12,991 bases of DNA from Acetobacteraceae bacterium. GTDB lineage: Bacteria > Pseudomonadota > Alphaproteobacteria > Acetobacterales > Acetobacteraceae. Positions 1 through 5,665 of the stretch are shown piece by piece. The position numbers and the translations under genes were made by a program. The notes under the pieces were generated by a model. It did no database searches. It was not told where the DNA came from and was given only the letters and a program-made list of their open reading frames with translations. The stretch's first letter is position 1, and each line of letters opens with the position of its first letter. The stretch is from positions 1 through 12,991 of the forward strand of contig CANJSR010000091.1 of the NCBI GenBank assembly GCA_947476855.1, read 5' to 3'.

Positions 1-378
1 GGCCCGGTCACCCCGGCCGTGATCGCCGAGTCCTTCGGCCAGGAGCATGAACGGACCTACGGTTTCCGCGCCCCGGCCGAGGAACCGGTGGAACTGATGG
101 GCCTGTCGGTGATGGCGCGCGGCCTGCCGGACCAGCCTCGGCTGCCCGGGCGGATCCCGCCCGCGTCCGCGCCGGTCCCCGCCGAACGCCAGGCTTGGTT
201 CCCGGTCAGCGGCTGGGTCGCGACCCCGGTCGTCGACCGCGCGGGCCTGGGCGCCACGCCACGACCCGGCCCGCTGCTGGTGCAGGAATACGATGCGACC
301 TGCCTGGTGCCAGCGGGGATGACCGCGGCGGTCGATGCTTTCGGGGCGATCAGGCTGGGCTCTGGGGAAGCCGTGTAG
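1..378 (+). CDS. Hydantoinase A / 5-oxoprolinase family protein, C-terminal part (5' end outside window)
   Basis: The reading frame is open from base 1 and stops with TAG at 376-378, so only the last 125 residues are present. They match the C-terminal domain of the HyuA/5-oxoprolinase family: an F-x-x-x-H-x-x-x-YG element (FGQEHERTYGF), a VELMGLSV strand, and a late block reading GPLLVQEYDATCLVPAG that corresponds to the family's GPA-v-x-E-x-x-st-x-v-p-pG motif. Family members are cytoplasmic ATP-dependent amidohydrolases acting on hydantoins or 5-oxoproline, usually with a HyuB partner. The ATPase domain lies outside the window, so the substrate cannot be inferred. The gene ends 14 bp from the stop of the convergent LuxR-type gene, with no clear terminator hairpin between. 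The GTG at 19 is internal, not the true start. Confidence 0.85.
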   Translation, partial: GPVTPAVIAESFGQEHERTYGFRAPAEEPVELMGLSVMARGLPDQPRLPGRIPPASAPVPAERQAWFPVSGWVATPVVDRAGLGATPRPGPLLVQEYDATCLVPAGMTAAVDAFGAIRLGSGEAV

Positions 379-392
379 ACAACGGCCCCCGA

Positions 393-1529
393 TCAGTCAC
401 GCAACGACAGGACACACGCCACGAGTTCAGCCTGCCGGCGGCACCCCGTCTTGCGGCGGATGCTGGCCAGATGGGTGCGGAGCGTCTCGACCGCCACGCG
501 CCGAACGCGGGCGTGGTCGGCGATCGTCCCGCCCGCCGCCAGCGCCAAGGCGAGTTCGGCTTCGGCCGGCGTCAGCCCGAGATGCGCCCGCACCGTCGAG
601 ACCCGAGGCAGCGACGGACGGCTCTGATCCGACACCATGACCAACGCGCCGATGAAGCCGGCGAACAGGCCCGTGGCGGTCGCGCTCAGCGCCAGCACCT
701 GCGCCACCCAGGCCCCGCCGGAGCGGCGTGGCACGACGACCGGCGCCGCGTCCGGCAGAGCTCGGCGGCGCATGGTGACGGCGAGCGCGGCCTCGATCCC
801 GCGGGTCAGGTGCCCCTGCGCGGCGGCGTCGTCGCAGGCCGGGCCCCGGGCGGTCAGCCGCAGCCCATCCGCCTGTCCGGCCTGCTCGATCAGGGTTGCG
901 TTGGCGTGGACCATCTGCCCCCCGGGGGCGATCACCGCCACGCCCTGGCGCAGCGCGTCGAGCCCCGCGCCGGCGGCAGCGGCCTGCAAGCCGGCCCGGG
1001 ACAGGTGCGCCTCGGCCAGCACGGCGCGGGAGATATGCGGATAGAGACCCCGGAGCAGCCGTTCCTCCGCCTCCCCGAACGGCCCAATACGGGCAGACCG
1101 CTGCACGGCCAGCATCCCCGTCACCTGCCCAGGCATCGCGACGCCGGCCGCCATGACGTGGCGCACCGGCACCGACTGCCGCCCGGCGAAGTCGTTCCAG
1201 AAGGCCGATTTCAGCAACGCGTCGCGCGGGACCAACGCCTCGTAGTTGTAGACGCCGGGGGCCAATGACCGCGACGCCAGCAGCCAGGGGTCTTCCCGCA
1301 CCCAATGCCCGACATACTCACCAACCGCGGACGGATCGAGGCCGGACTGATCGAACCGCTCGACACCGCTCGGGCGGTCATGCGCGAAAGGAATCCGCGA
1401 TACCCAGGCGGAGTCGGCTCCCATGCCACGGCGGATCGCGTCGATCACACCATCCAGCGACTGCCCGTCGAGGACGGCGGCGTAGAGATCCAAAGCGAGG
1501 CTGTCGGGGAGCGGCCTGTCGTCTGGCAT
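393..1529 (-). CDS. LuxR-type helix-turn-helix transcriptional regulator
   Basis: This 378-residue protein has a C-terminal LuxR/GerE-type DNA-binding domain at about residues 317-374. It opens with LGLTPAEAELALALAAG, carries the recognition segment VAVETLRTHLASIRRKTG, and ends in QAELVACVL. The middle part, about 190-300, looks like a degenerate PAS-type sensor (GVAVIAPGGQMVHANATL). The N-terminal 180 residues look like a GAF or autoinducer-binding-like region with FWNDFAGR and a LYPHISRA helix; the ligand is unknown. I prefer ATG at 1529, preceded by a weak GGGA; a TTG directly upstream at 1532 is the alternative. The recognition helix has VAVETLR where LuxR proteins usually have S-x-x-TV-x-x-H, a common variant of this subgroup. 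It is a likely cytoplasmic regulator whose target is unknown. The convergent hydantoinase gene is a neighbour but not clearly a target. Confidence 0.85.
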   Translation of the reverse strand: MPDDRPLPDSLALDLYAAVLDGQSLDGVIDAIRRGMGADSAWVSRIPFAHDRPSGVERFDQSGLDPSAVGEYVGHWVREDPWLLASRSLAPGVYNYEALVPRDALLKSAFWNDFAGRQSVPVRHVMAAGVAMPGQVTGMLAVQRSARIGPFGEAEERLLRGLYPHISRAVLAEAHLSRAGLQAAAAGAGLDALRQGVAVIAPGGQMVHANATLIEQAGQADGLRLTARGPACDDAAAQGHLTRGIEAALAVTMRRRALPDAAPVVVPRRSGGAWVAQVLALSATATGLFAGFIGALVMVSDQSRPSLPRVSTVRAHLGLTPAEAELALALAAGGTIADHARVRRVAVETLRTHLASIRRKTGCRRQAELVACVLSLRD

Positions 1530-1532
1530 CAA

Positions 1533-1800
1533 TCAGCGATCCCGGATGCATTACTCGATTGAACACATCATCCTTTTCGGGACCAGGCAAGGCGAATTCC
1601 GCGCTTCCCGCCTACCATGGCACCATTCTCTATAGCGCTGGACAGGAGAATCACGATGCGCCCACCAATCCACGACGACTGTCGCGTGCCATGCCCCACC
1701 ACCATTCTGTATTGTATCCCACCTGGGGGTATATGACGGTGGCCAGCCATCGCTCCCGGCTGTTCCGCCGCCCGAGGACTGGCGGGACAGTGAACCACGG
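1533..1800. other. Non-coding or decayed DNA upstream of the LuxR-type gene
   Basis: No convincing gene lies here. The stretch has lower GC than its surroundings, for example around 1550-1660 and 1700-1735. One plus-strand frame stays open from 1636, after a TAG at 1633, into the ApbE relic. Its product has a faint ApbE look near the right end (a GG and a PPPEDW segment), so the relic may reach left to about 1738. A short ORF with a good ribosome binding site is listed separately. I see no tRNA, no clear terminator and no copy of the tRNA-Ala 3' end. Confidence 0.5.
1656..1736 (+). CDS. Possible 26-residue cysteine- and proline-rich small peptide
   Basis: An ATG at 1656 is preceded at a suitable distance by AGGAGA (1643-1648) and opens a 26-codon frame ending in TGA at 1734-1736. 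The predicted peptide has three cysteines (positions 9, 13 and 20), seven prolines counting the two PP pairs, and ends PPGGI. No signal peptide or known motif is visible, and I do not recognise a family. A weak TATAGC at 1631-1636 is too close to the ribosome binding site to be a convincing -10. The frame overlaps the possible left extension of the ApbE relic in another frame, which argues for chance. The only positive evidence is the ribosome binding site. Confidence 0.2.
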   Translation: MRPPIHDDCRVPCPTTILYCIPPGGI

Positions 1801-2067
1801 GCCGTCGCGCATGCGCGTTCCGACCGCTCGGTCCGTGATGCCGTGGGCGTCATCAAATGGCACGACATGGCCGTCGCGACATCCGGCCACCATCGTCACC
1901 GGATCGAGACGGATGGCGGGGTCGTGCCGCACTGGATGAACGCCGTGGCGTCCGCTCCGCTCGACAAGGCCCTCGCCTCGGTCACCGTCATGGCCGCCTC
2001 CCGCATGGAAGCGGATGCCCTCGCCCGCGGGACAGAGGTGGGCGGGGAAATCCGCGCAGGGCCATAA
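1801..2067 (+). pseudogene. Degenerate C-terminal relic of an ApbE family FAD:protein FMN transferase
   Basis: The plus frame translated from 1801 contains MAVATSGHHRHRIETDGG, then a stretch that includes LASVTVMAASRMEADALA, and ends with TGA after GEIRAGP. These are the two signature blocks at the end of ApbE: D-x-AvATSG-x-Y followed by DG, and LASVTVIAP-x-x-MEADALAT. ApbE covalently attaches FMN to threonine of target proteins, using FAD and Mg2+. Between the blocks, the family's S-H-x-I-DPRTG-x-P segment has decayed to PHWMNAVASAP, so conserved catalytic and metal-site residues are missing. The N-terminal two thirds of the family are absent, and there is no good start codon; GTG at 1843 is the first possible one. 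I read it as a non-functional relic, though a divergent short protein starting at 1843 cannot be excluded. Confidence 0.65.
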
Positions 2068-2117
2068 TGGGATTCCCGCCTGGACGCGGCGAGAATCGCC
2101 GCCGATCAGACGCTGAC

Positions 2118-2309
2118 ATGACGAAGCGGTCTCGCCGGAACCACACCCTGGCTTTCAAAGCGAAGGTGGCTCTCGCCGCCCTCAAGGGTGAAAAGGCGCT
2201 GGCCGAACTGGCACAGCAGTTCGACGTTCATCCGAATCAGCTCGCGGTGTGGAAAACCCGGCCGCTCGAGGGCGCCTCCGGTCTGCCAGTTAGTCGCGCG
2301 AACTACTGA
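2118..2309 (+). pseudogene. Truncated IS3-family transposase OrfA
   Basis: From ATG 2118 the frame encodes 63 residues. The first 55 or so match the N-terminus of IS3-family OrfA helix-turn-helix proteins: MTKRSRRNHTLAFKAKVALA, then KALAELAQQFDVHPNQLAVWK and LEGAS. After that the sequence departs from the family (LPVSRANY) and stops at 2307-2309. The leucine-zipper end of OrfA and the whole OrfB (DDE integrase) are missing, so this is an inactive fragment. The frame is open upstream to 1857, but that extension only overlaps the ApbE relic in another frame and shows no relation to any family. The fragment ends 24 bp short of the tRNA-Ala 3' end. No terminal inverted repeats or target duplication could be identified. 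Confidence 0.75.
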
Positions 2310-2333
2310 AAGGAGATAGTCTTGTGACCGATA

Positions 2334-2409
2334 TGGTGGAGCCGAGGGGAATCGAACCCCTGACCTCCTGAATGCCATTCAGGCGCTCTCCCAACTGAGC
2401 TACGGCCCC
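2334..2409 (-). tRNA. tRNA-Ala (anticodon GGC)
   Basis: The minus strand folds into a complete 76-nt tRNA. The acceptor stem is GGGGCCG with CGGCTCC (one G-U pair), the D arm includes TAGCTCAGTTGGGAGAGC, and the anticodon arm is CCTGA-ATGGCAT-TCAGG with GGC at positions 34-36. The T arm is CAGGGGTTCGATTCCCCT, the discriminator base is A, and CCA is encoded. It reads alanine GCC/GCU codons, which are frequent in this GC-rich DNA. No clear terminator is visible past the 3' end, where IS3-type debris begins. Confidence 0.97.
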
Positions 2410-2426
2410 GTCTCGCGGAGGCCGGC

Positions 2427-2455
2427 TCTATAGCCGTGCCCCTCGGGGCGATCAA
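2427..2455 (-). promoter_or_regulatory. Sigma-70-like promoter of tRNA-Ala
   Basis: On the minus strand, TTGATC (plus 2450-2455) and TATAGA (plus 2427-2432) are separated by exactly 17 bp. The -10 box ends 17 bp before the mature tRNA 5' end at 2409, which places the predicted start near 2420 with a leader of about 10 nt. The spacer contains a GCCCC/GGGGC inverted repeat. Confidence 0.7.
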
Positions 2456-2489
2456 GGGGTTCAATCAAGCTTTCTCGATGAATCTCGCT

Positions 2490-2921
2490 TTATCGTCCCG
2501 CCTGCCGCGTCGCACCCGCCGGCGCCTTGTCAGGCAGCCACACATCCGTCCAACCAAAGATCGTCGGCGCATCGGTCAGCCGCACCTGCGTCCGGCCCGG
2601 CCCCTTGCGCTGCATGATCGTCACCGCGGTCGGGGAACTCACCAGCCGGCAATCGGTGCGGCCACCCCCCTCCTCGCCCTGGCGGCGCGCAGCCAGCCGT
2701 TCCAGATCCCCTTCCGAGCGGCACAGCACCGCGCCAGGGTCCAGCCGTGGCCAGGCCAGCGGCGCGGGCTTCACGTCCGGCAGGCGGCTTTCCGGCTTTT
2801 TTCCCACGAGGCCCGGCGCGTCCAGGATGATCTGCGCCAGGGCCCCCGACGGGGCCAGAAGTGCCGGCGCCACCAGTCCGGCGATCACGATCCCAACGCC
2901 CAGATGTTTGGCGATCCGCAT
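2490..2921 (-). CDS. Small secreted hypothetical protein with two cysteines
   Basis: This 143-residue protein begins with a classical Sec signal peptide: MRIAK, then a hydrophobic stretch to about residue 28, with likely cleavage after ALA at 29. ATG 2921 is well placed behind AGGAGA in the leader. The mature part has a proline-rich linker (about 43-60) and a compact segment holding C67 (VLCRSEGDLERLAARR) and C91 (DCRLV). These could form a periplasmic disulphide. It ends in short beta-like segments (AVTIMQR, TQVRL, GWTDVWLP) that recall a small SH3-like barrel. I do not recognise a named family. It is divergent from the Rieske-amidohydrolase operon across 186 bp, so shared regulation is possible but not shown. 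It lies downstream of nothing that would suggest a function. Confidence 0.75.
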   Translation of the reverse strand: MRIAKHLGVGIVIAGLVAPALLAPSGALAQIILDAPGLVGKKPESRLPDVKPAPLAWPRLDPGAVLCRSEGDLERLAARRQGEEGGGRTDCRLVSSPTAVTIMQRKGPGRTQVRLTDAPTIFGWTDVWLPDKAPAGATRQAGR

Positions 2922-2950
2922 GCTGTCTCCTGTCGGACACGATGTTTGGG

Positions 2951-3007
2951 GCTTCTATGAAGCAGCTTCCGCCATCGGCGCAACGTCCGGGTTTGCCGAC
3001 AGGCAAA
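2951..3007. promoter_or_regulatory. Inverted repeats in the divergent spacer before the Rieske operon
   Basis: Two perfect short inverted repeats lie here: GCTTC-TAT-GAAGC at 2951-2963 and TTTGCC-GACA-GGCAAA at 2992-3007. They could be operators for either divergent unit. A weak plus-strand promoter, TTGCCG (2993-2998) and CATGTT (3016-3021) 17 bp apart, overlaps the second repeat. Short repeats like these occur by chance, so this is tentative. Confidence 0.25.
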
Positions 3008-3047
3008 GGCCCTGGCATGTTGCGTTCCATGAACCCCTGAATGGACC

Positions 3048-3095
3048 GTCGTGGGGGAACCTGCGGCAGGCGTCGTGGGAACACCCGCGGCAGGC
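3048..3095 (+). repeat. 24-bp imperfect tandem repeat before the Rieske gene
   Basis: Two directly adjacent 24-bp units, 3048-3071 and 3072-3095, match at 20 of 24 positions by eye. Both start GTCGTGGG and end GCGGCAGGC, and the differences sit in the middle. The second copy ends exactly where the AAGGAG ribosome binding site (3096-3101) begins. Because 24 is a multiple of 3, the repeat also keeps frame with an upstream GTG at 3051, giving GEPAAGVV and GTPAAGKE if translated. Confidence 0.8.
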
Positions 3096-3107
3096 AAGGA
3101 GCAGAAC

Positions 3108-3428
3108 ATGGCGGATGGATGGGTGCGTGTCGCGGCGGCGGCGGATGTTGCGGAAGGCCAGGCGCTGGGCGTGCGCGTGGGTGACAAGGAAATCGCGATC
3201 TACCACCTGGCCGGCGGCGACTTCTGCGCGACCGACAACGTGTGCTCGCATGAATACGCGCTGCTGACGGAAGGCTGGATGGAAAACGGCTGCATCGAAT
3301 GCCCGCTGCACGCGGCCCAGTTCGACATCCGCACGGGCAAGGCCCTGTCCGCCCCGGCCGATGAGGACCTCGCGGTGTTCGAGGTGAAGGTCGAGGGCGG
3401 CGACGTCCTGGTCAAGATCCCGGGCTGA
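3108..3428 (+). CDS. Rieske [2Fe-2S] ferredoxin of the non-heme iron oxygenase type
   Basis: This 106-residue cytoplasmic protein consists of a single Rieske domain. The cluster ligands are visible as C46-S-H48 (VCSHEYALLTEG) and C65-P-L-H68 (CIECPLHAAQFD), followed by IRTGKAL and a C-terminal strand ending VLVKIPG. Proteins of this size carry electrons from a reductase to a Rieske-type oxygenase or similar partner. ATG 3108 has a strong AAGGAG six bases upstream. An in-frame GTG at 3051 would add 19 residues from the tandem repeat and is less likely. The gene ends 5 bp before the first amidohydrolase, so the two are probably co-transcribed and translationally coupled. No oxygenase or reductase is in the window, so its partner is unknown; it could serve one encoded elsewhere. 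Confidence 0.93.
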   Translation: MADGWVRVAAAADVAEGQALGVRVGDKEIAIYHLAGGDFCATDNVCSHEYALLTEGWMENGCIECPLHAAQFDIRTGKALSAPADEDLAVFEVKVEGGDVLVKIPG

Positions 3429-3433
3429 CCACG

Positions 3434-4513
3434 ATGGCGGCCATCGGCCCGATAGACTGCGACGTCCACCCGACCTGCCCGGGCATCAAGTCCCTGCTGC
3501 CCTACATGGACGACATGTGGCGGGAAACGGTGATCCGGCGCGGCATCGATGACCTGACGACGATCAGCTACCCCGCCACGAATCCGCTCTCAGCGCGGGC
3601 GGACTGGCGGGATGCCAACGGGCGGGCCGCCACCTCGGCGGCGACGCTGGGGGCGCAGGCACTGGACCCGTTCGGGTCCTCCCACGCCATCCTGAATTGC
3701 CTGTACGGCACGCAGTCGGTGTTCAGTGAGGACATGGCGGCGGCCTTCTGTCGCGCCCTGAACGGCTGGATCGCGGCGGAATGGCTGGCGCGGGACCCGC
3801 GGTTGCGGGCCTCGATCGTCGTGCCCATGCTCAACGCGGAACTGGCGGTCGAGGAAATCAACCACTGGGCACATGACACCCGCTTCGTGCAGGTGCTGCT
3901 TCTGGCGAACGGGGAAATCCCGCTGGGCCGGCGCGCCATGTGGCCGATCTATGCCGCGGCGGAGCGCCATGGCCTGCCCGTCGGCGTCCATGCCGGGAGC
4001 ACGTACCGCCACCCGATCACCCCGGTCGGCTGGCCGTCGTACTTCACGGAAGACTACGTCAACCAGACGCCGGCGATGCAGTCCCAGCTCACGTCGATGG
4101 TGACGGAAGGCGTGTTCGCCCGCTTCCCCAACCTGACCGTCGTGCTGATGGAATCAGGCGTCACCTGGCTGCCGGCCTGGGAATGGCGGCTGACCAAGTT
4201 CTGGAAGGGCGTGCGCAGCGAGATCCCCTGGGTGGCCGATCCACCCGGCTCGATCGTGCGCGACCATGTCCGCCTGACGCTGCAACCCTTCGACGGCCCG
4301 CCCGACTCGGCGACCGTCATGCGGGTGATGGATCATTTCCGATCCGACGACATGATCCTGTTCTCGACCGACTACCCGCACTGGCAGTTCGAGGGGCTGG
4401 GGGCGATCCCCGCGGGGATGGACCCGAGCCTCGCGCAAAAGATCATGGCGGACAACCCGCTTCGTACGTATTCTCGGCTGAACCAAACGGCCCGACAGGA
4501 GCCCGTAGCATGA
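3434..4513 (+). CDS. Amidohydrolase-2 family (PF04909) metal-dependent hydrolase or decarboxylase, first paralogue
   Basis: This 359-residue TIM-barrel protein belongs to the amidohydrolase-2 family. Likely metal and active-site residues are D10-x-H12 (DCDVHP), H186 (PVGVHAG), E240 (VVLMESG) and D313 (STDYPHW). The family includes hydrolases, hydratases and non-oxidative decarboxylases such as ACMSD and gamma-resorcylate decarboxylase, so the reaction is open. Compared with ACMSD (HxH, H, H, D), the first histidine is replaced by Asp and the second barrel histidine position appears to be Glu, as in a large uncharacterised subgroup. ATG 3434 has no strong ribosome binding site, which fits coupling to the ferredoxin 5 bp upstream. 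The stop overlaps the next start as ATGA (4510-4513). No signal peptide is seen, so it is cytoplasmic. The ferredoxin neighbour suggests a step in breakdown of an aromatic or heterocyclic compound (inference). Confidence 0.9.
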   Translation: MAAIGPIDCDVHPTCPGIKSLLPYMDDMWRETVIRRGIDDLTTISYPATNPLSARADWRDANGRAATSAATLGAQALDPFGSSHAILNCLYGTQSVFSEDMAAAFCRALNGWIAAEWLARDPRLRASIVVPMLNAELAVEEINHWAHDTRFVQVLLLANGEIPLGRRAMWPIYAAAERHGLPVGVHAGSTYRHPITPVGWPSYFTEDYVNQTPAMQSQLTSMVTEGVFARFPNLTVVLMESGVTWLPAWEWRLTKFWKGVRSEIPWVADPPGSIVRDHVRLTLQPFDGPPDSATVMRVMDHFRSDDMILFSTDYPHWQFEGLGAIPAGMDPSLAQKIMADNPLRTYSRLNQTARQEPVA

Positions 4514-5634
4514 CCGTGGACGTCCTCAACCGCTCCGCAGCCCAGGCGACCAACGCCTCGCGGCTTGCCATCGCCGACTGCGACATCCATCCCCGCGCGC
4601 CGGGGAAGGCCATCGGTGGGGTCAGCACCTCGCTGTTCCCCTACCTCAGCAAGCAGTGGCGCGACCACATCACCGAGTTCGGCGTGGCCTACCGCCAGCA
4701 GTGGGAGAAGGGGCCGGCCTTCCCGAAGAACCAGCCCGCCGCCAGCCGGCGTGATTCCTGGCCGGAAAGCGGCGGCGGTCCGGGCAGCGACCTCAAGTTC
4801 ATGGCCGAACAGCACCTCGACCCGAACAACGTCGCCCTCGGCATCTTGAACCCGCTGGGGGCCGGACAGGGGGCGCAGAACGCCGACCTGTCCAACGCGC
4901 TGACCCATGCCACGAATGAATGGCAGAAGGCCGAGTGGACCTCGCTCGACAGCCGCCTCAAGGCCTCGGTCGTCGTTCCGTACGAAGACGGGCTGGCCTC
5001 GGCCAAGGAAATCGAGCTTCGCGCGACCGACCCGGATTTCCGCCAGGTGCTGCTGCTGTCCCGCACGGGGGAGCCGCTGGGCCAGCGCCGCTATTGGCCG
5101 ATCTACGAAGCCGCGCAGGCCGCCAACCTCGCCGTCGGCGTGCATGCCTTCGGCTATGGCGGCTGGCCCGTCACCGGCGGCGGCTGGGCGTCCTACTACA
5201 TCGAGGAAATGGTCGGTCACGCCCAGGCCCAGCAGGCTTTGCTGATCTCCATGATCTTCGAGGGCGTGTTTGAGCGTTTCCCCAACCTGCGCGTCGTGCT
5301 GGTCGAGGCCGGCCTCGCCTGGGGTGCTTCGCTGATGTGGCGGATGGACCGGCAGTTCGAGAAGCTGCGCCGGGAAACGCCGCATCTGAAGATGAAGCCC
5401 TCGGAATACATGAAGCGGAACGTGTGGTTCACGACCCAGCCGGTCGAGGAGCCCGAGCCCCGCATTCATCTGGCCGAGGCGATCGAGTGGATCGGCCACG
5501 ACCGCATCCTGTTCGCCACCGACTATCCGCATTGGGACTTCGACGATCCCGCCCACGCCCTGCCGATCCGGCTGGATGAAAAGCAGCGCCAGATGATCTA
5601 CCGGGACAATGCCAAGGCGGTCTACGGCGTCTGA
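4510..5634 (+). CDS. Amidohydrolase-2 family (PF04909) protein, second paralogue
   Basis: This 374-residue protein is clearly paralogous to the preceding one along its whole length. It shares D25-x-H27 (DCDIHP), H212 (VGVHAFG), E266 (VLVEAGLAWG) and D338 (ATDYPHWDF). The two also share FR-x-VLLL, EGVFERFPNL-like and WPIYEAA-like segments. It is longer at the N-terminus by about 15 residues and has a different 60-100 region rich in Gly, Pro and Ser, perhaps a substrate loop. The frame is open far upstream inside the first gene, but ATG 4510, preceded by AGGAG (4497-4501) and overlapping the previous stop by four bases, is the natural start. Both copies keep all putative ligands, so neither looks dead. 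They may act on related substrates or form a hetero-oligomer. The substrate is unknown. Confidence 0.9.
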   Translation: MTVDVLNRSAAQATNASRLAIADCDIHPRAPGKAIGGVSTSLFPYLSKQWRDHITEFGVAYRQQWEKGPAFPKNQPAASRRDSWPESGGGPGSDLKFMAEQHLDPNNVALGILNPLGAGQGAQNADLSNALTHATNEWQKAEWTSLDSRLKASVVVPYEDGLASAKEIELRATDPDFRQVLLLSRTGEPLGQRRYWPIYEAAQAANLAVGVHAFGYGGWPVTGGGWASYYIEEMVGHAQAQQALLISMIFEGVFERFPNLRVVLVEAGLAWGASLMWRMDRQFEKLRRETPHLKMKPSEYMKRNVWFTTQPVEEPEPRIHLAEAIEWIGHDRILFATDYPHWDFDDPAHALPIRLDEKQRQMIYRDNAKAVYGV

Positions 5635-5665
5635 TGACACCAAGGAAGGCGGAGTTGCGCCGAAC

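Noticed and set aside
1857..2309. Single 150-residue protein ending in the OrfA-like part
   Set aside because: Only the part from 2118 resembles OrfA. The upstream extension overlaps the ApbE relic out of frame and looks like no protein.
3051..3107. N-terminal extension of the Rieske ferredoxin from GTG 3051
   Set aside because: ATG 3108 has a strong ribosome binding site and starts at the usual domain edge; the extension is only the tandem repeat translated.
5609..5665. Earlier ATG start for the DUF2167 protein
   Set aside because: It overlaps the amidohydrolase by 26 bp and would place 19 polar residues before the signal sequence.
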